The notes under the pieces are model-generated. The model did no database searches and was not told where the DNA came from. It was given only the letters and a program-made list of their open reading frames with translations. Position numbers and translations under genes: made by a program. This document shows, one piece after another, positions 27,239 through 36,008 of a DNA stretch of 64,000 nucleotides. Each line of letters begins with the position of its first letter. The first letter of the stretch is position 1. Origin of the DNA: an uncultured bacterium (GTDB lineage Bacteria > Krumholzibacteriota > Krumholzibacteriia > LZORAL124-64-63); NCBI GenBank assembly GCA_937864225.1, contig CALMJK010000004.1, positions 263,949 to 327,948 on the forward strand. Direction: 5' to 3'.

Positions 27239-28627
27239 ATGGGAGACAGGACGCATGATCTGGTGGTGATCGGAGCCGGGCCGGGCGGTTATGTGGCCGC
27301 CATCCGCGCCGCTCAACTCGGCATGAACGTCGCGTGCGTGGATCGAGAGGCGGCGCTGGGTGGCACCTGCCTGCGCGTGGGGTGCGTGCCGAGCAAGATC
27401 CTGCTCGATTCGAGCGAGCGCTGGCACGAGGCGGCTCACGAGTTGCCGAAGCACGGCGTGACGACGGGAGCGCTGAAGCTGGACCTGGCGGCGCTGCAAG
27501 CGCGCAAGGACGGCATCGTGCGGGGGCTGACCGACGGCGTCGCGCAGCTCTTCAGGCAGAACGGCGTGACCCGTTACCACGGCGCGGCGCGCCTGGACGG
27601 GCCAGGCCGAGTGATGGTCGAGGGACCCGACGCCGCCATGCTGGTCGCGTCGCGCGTCCTGATCGCCGCCGGCAGCCGCGCGGCGTCGCTGCCGGGCGTC
27701 GAGCTCGACGGCGACCGCATCGGAGACAGCACGGCCGCCCTGTCGTGGACCGAGGCGCCCGGGCGGCTGATCGTGATCGGGGCGGGCTACATCGGGATGG
27801 AACTGGGGTCGGTCTGGCTGCGTCTGGGCAGCAAGGTCACGGTCGTGGAGTATCTGGACCGCATCCTGCCCGGCACCGACGCCGAGATCGCGCGCGAAGC
27901 CCAGAAGCTCTTCAAGCGGCAGGGTTTTTCCTTCAAGCTGGACGCCCGCGTGGAGGGCGCGCTGGTGGAGGGCGGCGAGGTCGTGGTGCGGATGGCCGGC
28001 GCGGAGCCGTTGCGCGCCGACCGCGTCCTCGTCGCGGTGGGACGTGTGCCCGCCACGGACGATCTCGGCCTGGAAACGGTCGGCGTGCGGACAGACGCCC
28101 AAGGGCGTATTCCGGTGGGGGCTGATTTCGCAACGTCCGCCGCGGGCGTGTTCGCGATCGGCGACTGCATCCCCGGCGCGATGCTCGCCCATAAGGCCGA
28201 GGAGGAGGGCGTGGCGTGCGTCGAGGCCATGAGCGGCCGCGCGGGGCACGTCAACTACGACGCCATTCCGGGCGTCGTCTACACGCAACCGGAGATCGCC
28301 GCCGTCGGCCGCACCGAGGAGGAGTTGACGGCGGATGGGCGCGACTTTCGCAAGGGCGTGTTCCACTTCCGCGCCAACAGCCGCGCCCGTTGCCTGGGGC
28401 AGATCGACGGCCGCGTCAAGATCCTGGCCGACGCCGCCACGGATCGGATCCTGGGCGTGCACATGATCGGCCCGCGCGCGGGGGATCTCATCGCCGAGGC
28501 CGTGGCCGCGTTGGCCTTCGGCGCCAGCAGCGAGGACGTCGCGCGCCTCTGCCATGCGCATCCGACGCTGTCCGAGGCGCTCAAGGAGGCCGCGCTGGCG
28601 GTGGACGGCCGGGCGATCCACGCCTGA
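27239..28627 (+). CDS. lpdA: Dihydrolipoyl dehydrogenase E3 component
   Basis: This flavoprotein reoxidises the dihydrolipoyl group of SucB with NAD+. The 462-residue protein has the FAD-binding G-A-G-P-G-G-Y-V-A-A near residue 12, the redox-active disulfide G-G-T-C-L-R-V-G-C-V-P-S-K (Cys44, Cys49) and the NAD site G-A-G-Y-I-G-M-E-L-G. The C-terminal H-A-H-P-T-L-S-E motif provides the catalytic His and Glu. ATG at 27239 follows GGGAG; GTG at 27236 is also in frame. It is the third gene of the complex operon and may serve other E2 proteins. Confidence 0.96.
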   Translation: MGDRTHDLVVIGAGPGGYVAAIRAAQLGMNVACVDREAALGGTCLRVGCVPSKILLDSSERWHEAAHELPKHGVTTGALKLDLAALQARKDGIVRGLTDGVAQLFRQNGVTRYHGAARLDGPGRVMVEGPDAAMLVASRVLIAAGSRAASLPGVELDGDRIGDSTAALSWTEAPGRLIVIGAGYIGMELGSVWLRLGSKVTVVEYLDRILPGTDAEIAREAQKLFKRQGFSFKLDARVEGALVEGGEVVVRMAGAEPLRADRVLVAVGRVPATDDLGLETVGVRTDAQGRIPVGADFATSAAGVFAIGDCIPGAMLAHKAEEEGVACVEAMSGRAGHVNYDAIPGVVYTQPEIAAVGRTEEELTADGRDFRKGVFHFRANSRARCLGQIDGRVKILADAATDRILGVHMIGPRAGDLIAEAVAALAFGASSEDVARLCHAHPTLSEALKEAALAVDGRAIHA

Positions 28628-28651
28628 GCGCCCGCGCGCCGCGGTCTCGGC

Positions 28652-29890
28652 TCAGGGGATCGCGCGCCCCAGGATCTCGCTGTAGACCTTCAGGTAGCTC
28701 TCGACTTGGCGCCGGCGCGTGTATTGCCCCGCTCGCCGCGCCGCCGCCTCGCCGTGCCGGCGGGCCAGGGCGGGATCGCTCGTGTAGCGGGCGATGGCCG
28801 TCGCCAGCGCCGCCGGCTCCGGTTCGACGAGGAAACCCGTTTCGCCGTCGGCCACGAGCTCGGGAATGCCGCCGCGTCGCGCCGCGATCGCCGGCAGGCC
28901 GCGCGCCGCCGCCTCCAGGATTACCAGCCCCGCCGTCTCCGGCCAGAGCGAGGGCACCACCACGAAGCCCGCGCGCGCATAGGCCGCCTCCCGTGCCTCG
29001 TCCTCGACCCTGCCGAGGAAACGGCAGCGGTCGCCCAGCGCGGCGCAGGCGGTCGCGACCTCTGCGGCCAGCGGTCCGGCGCCGGCGATCTCGAACGCCA
29101 CGCACGCGGTCGCGGAGCCGGCGTGAAGAAGCTTCAGCGCGCCCAGCAATTCGCGCAACCCCTTGTGCACCTGCAATTGGCCGATGAACAGGCCGCCGGC
29201 CGGAGCGCCGGTGCGCCGAGGCAAAGAACCGGGAACCGGCTCCGGCGCGTGTGGGATCACCACGGCGCGCGTCCCCGCAAAGGCCCCCTCCGCGAAATGT
29301 CGATCCAGGATGAAGCGGGTGGGTGCCGTGACGGCGGCGATCAGGTGCGACGGCGCAAGCTTCGCGCGCATCAGGAGCCGGCACGGCAGGGGAGGTTGGG
29401 TGCAGACGGTGAGGCGGGAGCGCAGCAGCGTGGTGCGGGCGCACAGCAGATGGTGGTCGTGCAGCGTGTGCACGATCGGCACGTTCTCGGCGTGGGCCGC
29501 GCGCCACAGCGAAGGCGTCATGCCGACCAGGTTGTGCGTGTGCAGCAGGTCCGGACGGGTCTGGCGCAGGACATGGCGCGCGAAATTCTCCCAACGCCCG
29601 GAGTGCGCGCTGCCGGCGTGATAGGCCAGACGCACGACAAGCGGCAGCCGCGTGTCGCCCACCGCGTCCAGCACGCCGAAGCGGCCCGCGTCGGGCGCCT
29701 CGTACACGCTGCCCGCCACGCCCTCGATACGGCGCTCGGAAGGGCGGTTCCTGCCGGCGCGCCCCGTGGTGGCCAGCAAGTCCACGCTCAGACCGCGCGC
29801 GGTCAGTTCCCGCGCGAGCAGCATGACGACCGTCTCCGCCCCGCCGATCATGTGGGGCCACACGACGCTGTTGGCCTGCAGGATCCTCAC
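28652..29890 (-). CDS. Glycosyltransferase family 4 (GT-B)
   Basis: This 412-residue glycosyltransferase has a GT-B fold. The N-terminal Rossmann domain starts R-I-L-Q-A-N-S with G-G-A-E near residue 18. The C-terminal domain has G-Q-L-Q-V-H-K-G, F-L-G-R-V and the donor-binding E-x7-E region (P-E-T-A-G-L-V-I-L-E-A-A-A-R-G). The GTG start at 29890 overlaps the stop of the O-antigen-ligase-like gene (GTGA). Together they suggest synthesis of a surface glycan. The sugar and acceptor are unknown. Confidence 0.88.
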   Translation of the reverse strand: MRILQANSVVWPHMIGGAETVVMLLARELTARGLSVDLLATTGRAGRNRPSERRIEGVAGSVYEAPDAGRFGVLDAVGDTRLPLVVRLAYHAGSAHSGRWENFARHVLRQTRPDLLHTHNLVGMTPSLWRAAHAENVPIVHTLHDHHLLCARTTLLRSRLTVCTQPPLPCRLLMRAKLAPSHLIAAVTAPTRFILDRHFAEGAFAGTRAVVIPHAPEPVPGSLPRRTGAPAGGLFIGQLQVHKGLRELLGALKLLHAGSATACVAFEIAGAGPLAAEVATACAALGDRCRFLGRVEDEAREAAYARAGFVVVPSLWPETAGLVILEAAARGLPAIAARRGGIPELVADGETGFLVEPEPAALATAIARYTSDPALARRHGEAAARRAGQYTRRRQVESYLKVYSEILGRAIP

Positions 29891-31086
29891 GATGCCGGCT
29901 CTCCCGCCGCGCGGCGACTGAAAGCGGCCGCGGCCACGAACCAGGCGATCAGGGCAATGAACGTGGGATTGTTTCCGTGCTCTTCGAAGAAAAACAGACC
30001 GAGCGTCTGCAGCGCCAGGGCCGATTCGAGGGCCCGGGGCGCCGCCGGTCCGCGCGGCAGGCGAGCCACGAGGATGATCATGGGCACGAGCAGCCAGATC
30101 GCGACGGGGAAGCCGAACACGGCGCTCACCTGAAGCAGCGCGTTGTGCATCGATGGCAGGTCGAGAGCGTCCTCCAGCGCCGCGGCGCTCCGTTCGACGC
30201 CCACGCCCAGCGGGTGGGCCAGCGCCAGCCCCAGTCCGATCCGGTTGCTGGCCAGCCGCTCGACGGTATTCACGGCGATATTTCCCTCGTCTTCCCAGCG
30301 CGCCTGGCCACCCGGCGGCCCGAGCCAGAGCCAGAACGGCGCGATGAGCAAGGCAAACGCGATGCCGGCGCGCAGCACCAACGCCGCCCGTCGCGCGCAC
30401 AGCAGCATGGCGATCACGGTCGCCGCCGCGATGACCAACGGCGAACGGGTCGACGTCACATGTCCCGCGCCCAACAGCAGCAGCACGCTCGCGGCTGGCA
30501 CCCAGGCGCGCGCGGCGCCGGTCACGTAAAGCCAACCGCTCACCGGAGCGATCAGGCTGGCCACGGCGGTGCTGGCGTTGGCATGGCCGTGCAGGCCGGG
30601 GTAGCGCCAGGAAATCTCGAGATCGCTGAGCACGGAATCGTGCGCTGCCAAGCCGAGCGCGCGCGTCAGGTCGAGCTGGTTCGCGTACTGCATTGCCAGC
30701 ACCGCGATGTTCGTGACCAACCCCCACCACATGCCCCAGGCCAGCTGGCGGCGGGTGGCGGGATTGGACGCGGCGGTGGCCAGAGCCATGCCCCAAGGCA
30801 CGGCCAGCAGCCAGCGCAACGCCATCAGCAGCGTCGCCACCCGCCCCGAGGTCGCCGCGATCGCCGCCCAAACCACGACGGGACAAGCCATGACCAGGAG
30901 GGATGCCAAGGGGGCGGCCGGCGCGCCCCGGCTCAGCAGGCGGCGCCCGAGCCAGACGGCGCCAACCAGCGCGATCACGTCGAAGGCGCGCGGGGAGGCC
31001 GCGGAGCCGGGCCACAGGTAGACGTCGGCGACCAGGAAGAAACCCAGCAGCCAAGCGACGGCCTTGGCGCGGTCGAGCGTGATCAT
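29887..31086 (-). CDS. O-antigen ligase/polymerase-like membrane protein
   Basis: This 399-residue protein has about 10-12 membrane segments and a periplasmic loop near residues 240-300, like WaaL/Wzy-family proteins that transfer or polymerise lipid-linked glycans in the periplasm. The sequence G-H-V-T-S-T-R-S-P and the L-S-M-H-N-x-L motif (here L-P-S-M-H-N-A-L-L) are typical of this loosely conserved family. It is the first gene of a two-gene unit with the GT4 glycosyltransferase, and translation appears coupled. Confidence 0.75.
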   Translation of the reverse strand: MITLDRAKAVAWLLGFFLVADVYLWPGSAASPRAFDVIALVGAVWLGRRLLSRGAPAAPLASLLVMACPVVVWAAIAATSGRVATLLMALRWLLAVPWGMALATAASNPATRRQLAWGMWWGLVTNIAVLAMQYANQLDLTRALGLAAHDSVLSDLEISWRYPGLHGHANASTAVASLIAPVSGWLYVTGAARAWVPAASVLLLLGAGHVTSTRSPLVIAAATVIAMLLCARRAALVLRAGIAFALLIAPFWLWLGPPGGQARWEDEGNIAVNTVERLASNRIGLGLALAHPLGVGVERSAAALEDALDLPSMHNALLQVSAVFGFPVAIWLLVPMIILVARLPRGPAAPRALESALALQTLGLFFFEEHGNNPTFIALIAWFVAAAAFSRRAAGEPAS

Positions 31087-31534
31087 GGGCTCCTCGTGGG
31101 CCGGGATCGGCGTCCCGGCCGAGCGGCGGGCGGGGCCGGACGGCCTTGACGGCAGTATCGGGGGCGGCGCCGCCAGGTGTCAAGCCGCCCGGATTCCGGT
31201 GGCTTACCCCTGCCGCCCCTCGTCCCACGAATCCGCTTGCGTTCGAGAAGGGGCCGTGTTAGGCTACTCAAGCGTCCGTTCCGGCCTCGGCGGAGCGGAC
31301 GGGAGGGTTCCGCCTGACTCTCTGCTCAGTTGGCTTCCAACCAGGGTGCTCCGCGATTGTCCTGCCTCTTGAAGCATGCCAACCTGCCCGAGCCCCAAGG
31401 CCCAGGATTCCACGAGCCGACGAGACTATTGGTCGGGATCGCGTACGCGTGCGCGCTGCGGCCGCCGCACGCAAGGTAAGGGCCGAGGTTCCGGGCCGGG
31501 GCATCCGGCCGCGACGAGTTCAGGGAGAGCCAAA
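31087..31534 (+). promoter_or_regulatory. Intergenic region and long leader of the RRM gene
   Basis: These 448 bases separate divergent genes and hold no convincing ORF. A promoter-like pair TTGCGT (31237-31242) and TAGGCT (31260-31265) with 17-base spacing would give a leader of about 260 bases before the RRM protein. Leaders of that length are often regulatory in RNA-chaperone genes; I see no named riboswitch. Confidence 0.4.
31237..31265 (+). promoter_or_regulatory. Putative promoter of the RRM protein gene
   Basis: TTGCGT and TAGGCT separated by 17 bases, about 270 bases before the start codon. Confidence 0.42.
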
Positions 31535-31834
31535 ATGGATATCTATGTGGGCAACATGTCCTATTCCTCCACCCCCGAGACCCTCAAGTCGCTGTTCGAG
31601 CAGCACGGTGCCGTCGCCTCGGTCAAGATCGTGACCGACCGCGACACTGGCCGTCCCCGCGGTTTCGCCTTCGTGTCGATGCCGAACGATGACGAGGCCC
31701 GCGCGGCGATCGCCGCCATCGACGGCCGCGAGTTCGAGGGTCGCACGCTCAAGGTCAACGAGGCCCAGCCCAAGCAGAACCGTGGTCCTGGCGACCGCAT
31801 GGGCCCGCGTCCTCCGCGCCGCCCGAGCTGGTAA
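31535..31834 (+). CDS. RNA-recognition-motif (RRM) RNA-binding protein
   Basis: This 99-residue protein is a single RRM with RNP2 (I-Y-V-G-N-M) at residues 3-8 and RNP1 (R-G-F-A-F-V-S-M) near 42-49, followed by a short Gly/Pro/Arg tail. Bacterial proteins of this kind are probable RNA chaperones, some cold-induced. ATG at 31535 follows AGGGAGAG. A GC hairpin that could be a terminator follows at 31880. It is transcribed alone. Confidence 0.92.
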   Translation: MDIYVGNMSYSSTPETLKSLFEQHGAVASVKIVTDRDTGRPRGFAFVSMPNDDEARAAIAAIDGREFEGRTLKVNEAQPKQNRGPGDRMGPRPPRRPSW

Positions 31835-31879
31835 AGCACAAGTGAAGGGCTGCCCGCCGCAGGGACAGCCCCTCCGTCA

Positions 31880-31912
31880 GGCCCCGGCCGCGCGCGCGAC
31901 CGGGGCCTTTGT
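31880..31912 (+). terminator. Hairpin terminator after the RRM gene
   Basis: An 8-bp stem GGCCCCGG/CCGGGGCC with a 12-base loop is followed by TTTGT. It lies 46 bases after the RRM stop. Confidence 0.6.
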
Positions 31913-31933
31913 CAGGGATAGGGGGCAGGCGTC

Positions 31934-32440
31934 ATGGCCAGACGCACGGTGATCGGTGTCATGGGCGGAAGCGAGGCGAGCGGTGTCACCGTCGCCGCCG
32001 CGCGCGAGCTGGGGGCGCTCGTCGCGCGCGAAGGATGGGTGCTGCTCAACGGCGGCCGTCCCACCGGCGTGATGGCCGCCGTGACCGCAGGCGCCCACGC
32101 GGCGGGCGGGCTGACGGTCGGCATCCTTTACGACGACGACCGCGACGGCGCCGCAGACGGCCTCGACATCGTGATCCCGACCGGCATGGGCGCCGCCCGC
32201 AACGCGATCAACGTGCTCGCCAGCGACGTCGTCGTGGCATGCCGGGGCAGCGGCGGCACGCTCTCGGAAATCGCGCTCGCCCTGCGGTTCGCCCGGCCTG
32301 TCGTGCTGCTCGATTTCGACCCGGGCGAAGACTTTCTGACGCAGGCGGGAGGCGACGGCGGACGCTGGCGCCGGGCCGCGACGCCGGCGGAGGCCGTGGC
32401 GCACTGCCGCGACCTTCTCGCGCAGGCCGGTCGCGCGTGA
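31934..32440 (+). CDS. LOG/TIGR00725-like Rossmann-fold protein
   Basis: This 168-residue protein has a Rossmann fold of the LOG (lysine decarboxylase-like) group, TIGR00725 type. It begins V-I-G-V-M-G-G-S and has N-G-G-R-P-T-G-V-M and G-S-G-G-T-L-S-E, a variant of the P-G-G-x-G-T-x-x-E nucleotide-binding motif. LOG enzymes cleave cytokinin-like nucleotides; this branch has no firm function. Its stop overlaps the GTG start of the Scly-like gene, so the two are probably made together. Confidence 0.75.
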   Translation: MARRTVIGVMGGSEASGVTVAAARELGALVAREGWVLLNGGRPTGVMAAVTAGAHAAGGLTVGILYDDDRDGAADGLDIVIPTGMGAARNAINVLASDVVVACRGSGGTLSEIALALRFARPVVLLDFDPGEDFLTQAGGDGGRWRRAATPAEAVAHCRDLLAQAGRA

Positions 32441-33600
32441 GCGGGGGCGTCGCTTTGGAACGCATCTACCTCGACCACAACGCCAGCACGCCGCTGTGCC
32501 GCGAGGCGCGGGCCGCGATGTTGCCGCTGCTCGAAGACGCTTGGGGCAACCCGAGCAGTTCGCACTGGGCCGGCCGCCCGGCGCGGGAGGTTCTCGAGCG
32601 GGCGCGGACGCGGGTGGCCGATTTCTTGGGCGCCGATCCGGCAATGGTCGTCTTCACGAGCGGCGGCAGCGAGTCGAACAACGCGGCGCTCAAGGGGGTC
32701 TGGGCCGCGCGCGGCCGGCCGGGGGCGAAGATCGTGGTCTCGGCGATCGAACACCCCGCCGTGCTCGAACCGGTCCGCTTCCTCGCCCGCCAGGGAGCGC
32801 GCGTGACGTTGCTGCCGGTCGACGCGACCGGCCGGGTCGATCCCGGCGATCTGGCGGCGGAGTTGGCGCGCGCCGACGCCGAGACGATCCTGGTCTCGGT
32901 CATGCAAGCCAACAACGAGACGGGAACGCTGCAGCCGGTGGCGGAGCTGGCGCGACTGGCGCGAGCGGCGGGCGCTTTCTTCCACACCGACGCCGCCCAG
33001 AGCGCCGGCAAGGTGCCGGTCGACGTGGCCGAGATCGGTTGCGACCTGCTCAGCTTGGCCGGGCACAAGCTGCACGGGCCCAAGGGGGTCGGCGCGCTCT
33101 ACGTGCGCCCGGGAACGCCCCTGGAGCCGCTGCTGCACGGCGCGGGGCATGAGGCGGGCCGGCGGGCGGGCACGGAGAGCGCGCTGCTGGCAGCCGGCCT
33201 GGGCGCCGCCTGCGCGGCCGCTGCGGCGGCCCTGCCGCGGATGGCGGAGGTGAGCCGGCTGCGCGAGACGCTGTGGGAGGCGCTGCGGCGCGAACTGGGA
33301 GAAGGGGTCGCGCTGCTGGGTCATCCAGTCGAGCGCCTGCCGAACACCCTGTACGTCGGCTTCCGCGGCACGACGGGCGCCGAGCTGCTGGCCCGTTGCC
33401 CGGGCGTGGCCGCCTCCACGGGCGCGGCCTGCCACGGCCAGGGCCGGCAAATGTCGGCTGTCCTGCGCGCCATGGGGGTCGATCCGGTCTGGGGCGAAGG
33501 CGCCGTGCGCCTCTCGCTGGGGCGTGGCAACAGTGTGGAGGAGGTCGCGCGGGCGGCCACCCTGCTGATCGAGGCGGCTCGGGTCGCGGGCGTTCACTGA
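32437..33600 (+). CDS. Selenocysteine lyase-like / cysteine desulfurase family PLP enzyme
   Basis: This 387-residue class V aminotransferase-fold enzyme removes S or Se from cysteine or selenocysteine. It has Y-L-D-H-N-A-S-T-P near the start, H-T-D-A-A-Q near 183 and the PLP lysine in S-L-A-G-H-K (Lys211). The active-site loop reads A-S-T-G-A-A-C-H (Cys332), followed by V-R-L-S-L-G-R. As I recall it, mammalian selenocysteine lyase reads S-V-G-A-A-C-H and L-R-L-S-V-G-R, whereas IscS reads S-G-S-A-C-T. This favours selenium handling and fits the two selenoproteins nearby, but bacterial members can be ordinary desulfurases. GTG start overlaps the LOG-like gene by 4 bases. Confidence 0.78.
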   Translation: MSGGVALERIYLDHNASTPLCREARAAMLPLLEDAWGNPSSSHWAGRPAREVLERARTRVADFLGADPAMVVFTSGGSESNNAALKGVWAARGRPGAKIVVSAIEHPAVLEPVRFLARQGARVTLLPVDATGRVDPGDLAAELARADAETILVSVMQANNETGTLQPVAELARLARAAGAFFHTDAAQSAGKVPVDVAEIGCDLLSLAGHKLHGPKGVGALYVRPGTPLEPLLHGAGHEAGRRAGTESALLAAGLGAACAAAAAALPRMAEVSRLRETLWEALRRELGEGVALLGHPVERLPNTLYVGFRGTTGAELLARCPGVAASTGAACHGQGRQMSAVLRAMGVDPVWGEGAVRLSLGRGNSVEEVARAATLLIEAARVAGVH

Positions 33601-33612
33601 GTCGCCGGGCGG

Positions 33613-33640
33613 TTGACGGCGGCTCGGCGCCGGCTACACT
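33613..33640 (+). promoter_or_regulatory. Promoter of the asparagine synthetase gene
   Basis: TTGACG (33613-33618) and TACACT (33635-33640), 16-base spacing, 37 bases before the ATG. One of the clearest promoter-like pairs here. Confidence 0.55.
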
Positions 33641-33676
33641 TTGGCGGGCTCGTCTCTCGGGGGGCGGAGGCTCTGC

Positions 33677-35716
33677 ATGTGCGGAATCTGCGGCGTCATT
33701 TCCCTCGCCGGCGGGCTGGTGCTGCCGCCCGGGGCGCCGGAGCGGATGGTGGGCGCCCTGTCCCACCGGGGTCCGGATGAATTCGGCGCTTGGCGCGACG
33801 AGACGGTTTTCCTGGGTCACGCCCGCCTGAGCATCATCGATCTCTCCACCGGCCAGCAGCCCCTCGCCAACGAGGACGGCACGGTCTGGATCACCTTCAA
33901 CGGCGAAGTCTACAACTACGTCGAGCTGCGCGCGGAGCTGAGCGGGCGCGGACACCGCTTCCGCACGAGCTCCGACACCGAGACCATCGTGCACGCATGG
34001 GAGGAATGGGGCGAGCGCTGCGTCGACCGCTTCAACGGGCAATGGGCTTTCGCGATCTGGGACGCGCGCCGGCGCGCGCTGTTCCTGGCGCGCGACCGCT
34101 ACGGCGTGCGCCCGCTCTATTGGGCGCGACAAGGCGATCTGCTGCTGTTCGGATCGGAGATCAAGGCGCTGCTGGCCTGGCCTGGCATGCGCGCGCAGCT
34201 CGATCCCGCCGCTGTCGCCGAGGTCTTTTCTTATTGGGTGAACGTGCCGCCCGCGACGCCGTTCGCCGGGATCGGCCAACTCGCGCCGGGTCATACCGCG
34301 CGCCTCGAGCTGCCGCCCGCCGGCGCGGTCCGCGACACGGACGGACAGGGACAAGACGGGCTGCCGCGGACACGACGCTACTGGCACCCGTCCTTCCTGC
34401 CGGCCGCGGAGGACCACCGCTTCGTGTCGCGCCAAGAGCGCGCCGCCCTGGCGCGTCAGGTCCGCGAGGCGCTCGTCGAGGCCTGCACGCTCCGGCTGCG
34501 GGCGGACGTGCCGGTGGGGGCGTACCTGTCCGGCGGTCTCGACTCGTCGACGACCGCCGCCCTGATTCGCAACTACACAAAGCATCACCTGCGCACGTTT
34601 TCGGTGGGTTTCGAGGATCCGGCCTACGACGAAACGGCGTGGCAGCAGGAGATGGCCGCTCGACTCGGCACCGAGCACACGGGGATCCGCGTGGGTGGCG
34701 AGGAGATCGCGGGCGCGTTCGCCGAGGTCGTCTGGCACTGCGAAACGCCGCTGCTGCGCACGGCGCCAGCGCCACTCTACGCGCTGTCGGCGCTGGTTCG
34801 GCGCGAGAACTACAAGGTCGTGCTGACCGGCGAGGGCGCGGATGAGGTCTTCGTCGGCTACGACATCCACCGGGAAGCGAAGGTGCGCGCCTTCTGGGCG
34901 CGACGTCCCGCCGACCGACGCCGCTCGCTGCTGCTGACACGACTCTACCCCTACTTGGCTCAGTCGCCGCCCGGGTTCCTGGCCGGTTTCTATGGCGTCG
35001 GCCTCGAGCGGCCCGACGATCCCTTCTTCGGACACCGGCCACGCTGGAACAACGGCGAAAAGACCCTGACTTTCCTTTCGCCCGCGGCCTTGGCGGCACA
35101 CGCGGCGGCAGCGCCGGAGGCGCGCCTGGCGGCGTCGCTGCCGCCGGACTTTGAAAGATGGGGACCCGTCGCGCGCTGTCAGTATCTCGAGATGACGACT
35201 TTCCTGGCCGGCTATCTTCTCTCCTCGCAGGGCGACCGGATGCTCATGGGGCATTCGGTGGAGGGACGGTTCCCCTTCCTCGACCCCGAAGTGGGGGCGC
35301 TGGCGGCGAGCTTGCCGGCGTCGGTGAAGCTGCAATCGCTCCGCGAAAAGGCGATCCTCAAGGAAAGCGTGGCGGATTTGCTGCCTGAAGGTATCCTGAA
35401 CCGGCCCAAACAGCCGTATCGCGCCCCGGACAGTGTCATCTTCCGCGCGGGGCGGGAGGCGGCCCTGGTGGAGGAGCTTTTCGCGGCCGACGCCCTGAGC
35501 CACGGCGACTTGTGGCATGGCGAGCGAGTGGCGGCTCTATTGCGCAAATGGCGGGCCGGCCCCCTCGCGAGCGCCCGGGAGAACATGGCTTTCATCGGCA
35601 TCCTCAGCACGCAACTGTTGCGCCGGCAGTTCGGACCGGAGCTCGCTGCACGCCTCGGCCGCTCCGCCCTGGCGCCGCGGCAGCTGCGGTGGCGGCGCGT
35701 GGCCGCAGGCGCCTGA
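33677..35716 (+). CDS. asnB: Asparagine synthetase (glutamine-hydrolysing), AsnB type
   Basis: This 679-residue enzyme has an N-terminal glutaminase domain with the nucleophile Cys2 (M-C-G-I-C-G), S-H-R-G-P-D-E and N-G-E-V-Y-N-Y. The synthetase domain carries the PP-loop S-G-G-L-D-S-S. It transfers amide nitrogen from glutamine to an acyl-adenylate, classically of aspartate. The following acyl carrier protein and AMP-ligase genes suggest it may instead amidate a specialised substrate, as AsnB-like enzymes do in glycan or peptide clusters. ATG at 33677 is fixed by the Cys2 requirement. Confidence 0.88.
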   Translation: MCGICGVISLAGGLVLPPGAPERMVGALSHRGPDEFGAWRDETVFLGHARLSIIDLSTGQQPLANEDGTVWITFNGEVYNYVELRAELSGRGHRFRTSSDTETIVHAWEEWGERCVDRFNGQWAFAIWDARRRALFLARDRYGVRPLYWARQGDLLLFGSEIKALLAWPGMRAQLDPAAVAEVFSYWVNVPPATPFAGIGQLAPGHTARLELPPAGAVRDTDGQGQDGLPRTRRYWHPSFLPAAEDHRFVSRQERAALARQVREALVEACTLRLRADVPVGAYLSGGLDSSTTAALIRNYTKHHLRTFSVGFEDPAYDETAWQQEMAARLGTEHTGIRVGGEEIAGAFAEVVWHCETPLLRTAPAPLYALSALVRRENYKVVLTGEGADEVFVGYDIHREAKVRAFWARRPADRRRSLLLTRLYPYLAQSPPGFLAGFYGVGLERPDDPFFGHRPRWNNGEKTLTFLSPAALAAHAAAAPEARLAASLPPDFERWGPVARCQYLEMTTFLAGYLLSSQGDRMLMGHSVEGRFPFLDPEVGALAASLPASVKLQSLREKAILKESVADLLPEGILNRPKQPYRAPDSVIFRAGREAALVEELFAADALSHGDLWHGERVAALLRKWRAGPLASARENMAFIGILSTQLLRRQFGPELAARLGRSALAPRQLRWRRVAAGA

Positions 35717-35752
35717 CGGGCCGCGGCCCGGGGACGACGGGAGAGAGAGCGC

Positions 35753-36007
35753 ATGGAACTCAGCGACAAGATTCGCGGCTTCATCATCGAGAACTTCCTG
35801 TTCGGAGACGCCGCGCCCCTGACCGACGATTCCCTTTCGTTGCTCGACAACGGCATCATGGACTCGGTCGGCGTGATGGAACTGGTCGCTTGGCTGGAAC
35901 AGGAACACGGGCTCAAGGTCGCGGACCAGGAACTGGTGCCGGAGAATTTCGATTCGGTCGCGCGCCTTGCCAGCTACGTGCAGCGGAAGAAGGACGGGGG
36001 CGGCTGA
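35753..36007 (+). CDS. Acyl/peptidyl carrier protein
   Basis: This 84-residue carrier protein has the phosphopantetheine attachment serine in I-M-D-S-V-G-V (Ser38) and a four-helix pattern. It lies between asnB and an acyl-AMP ligase, one base from the ligase. It is therefore probably a dedicated carrier loaded by that ligase rather than the fatty-acid ACP. ATG at 35753 is preceded by GGGAGAGAG. Confidence 0.87.
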   Translation: MELSDKIRGFIIENFLFGDAAPLTDDSLSLLDNGIMDSVGVMELVAWLEQEHGLKVADQELVPENFDSVARLASYVQRKKDGGG

Positions 36008-36008
36008 C

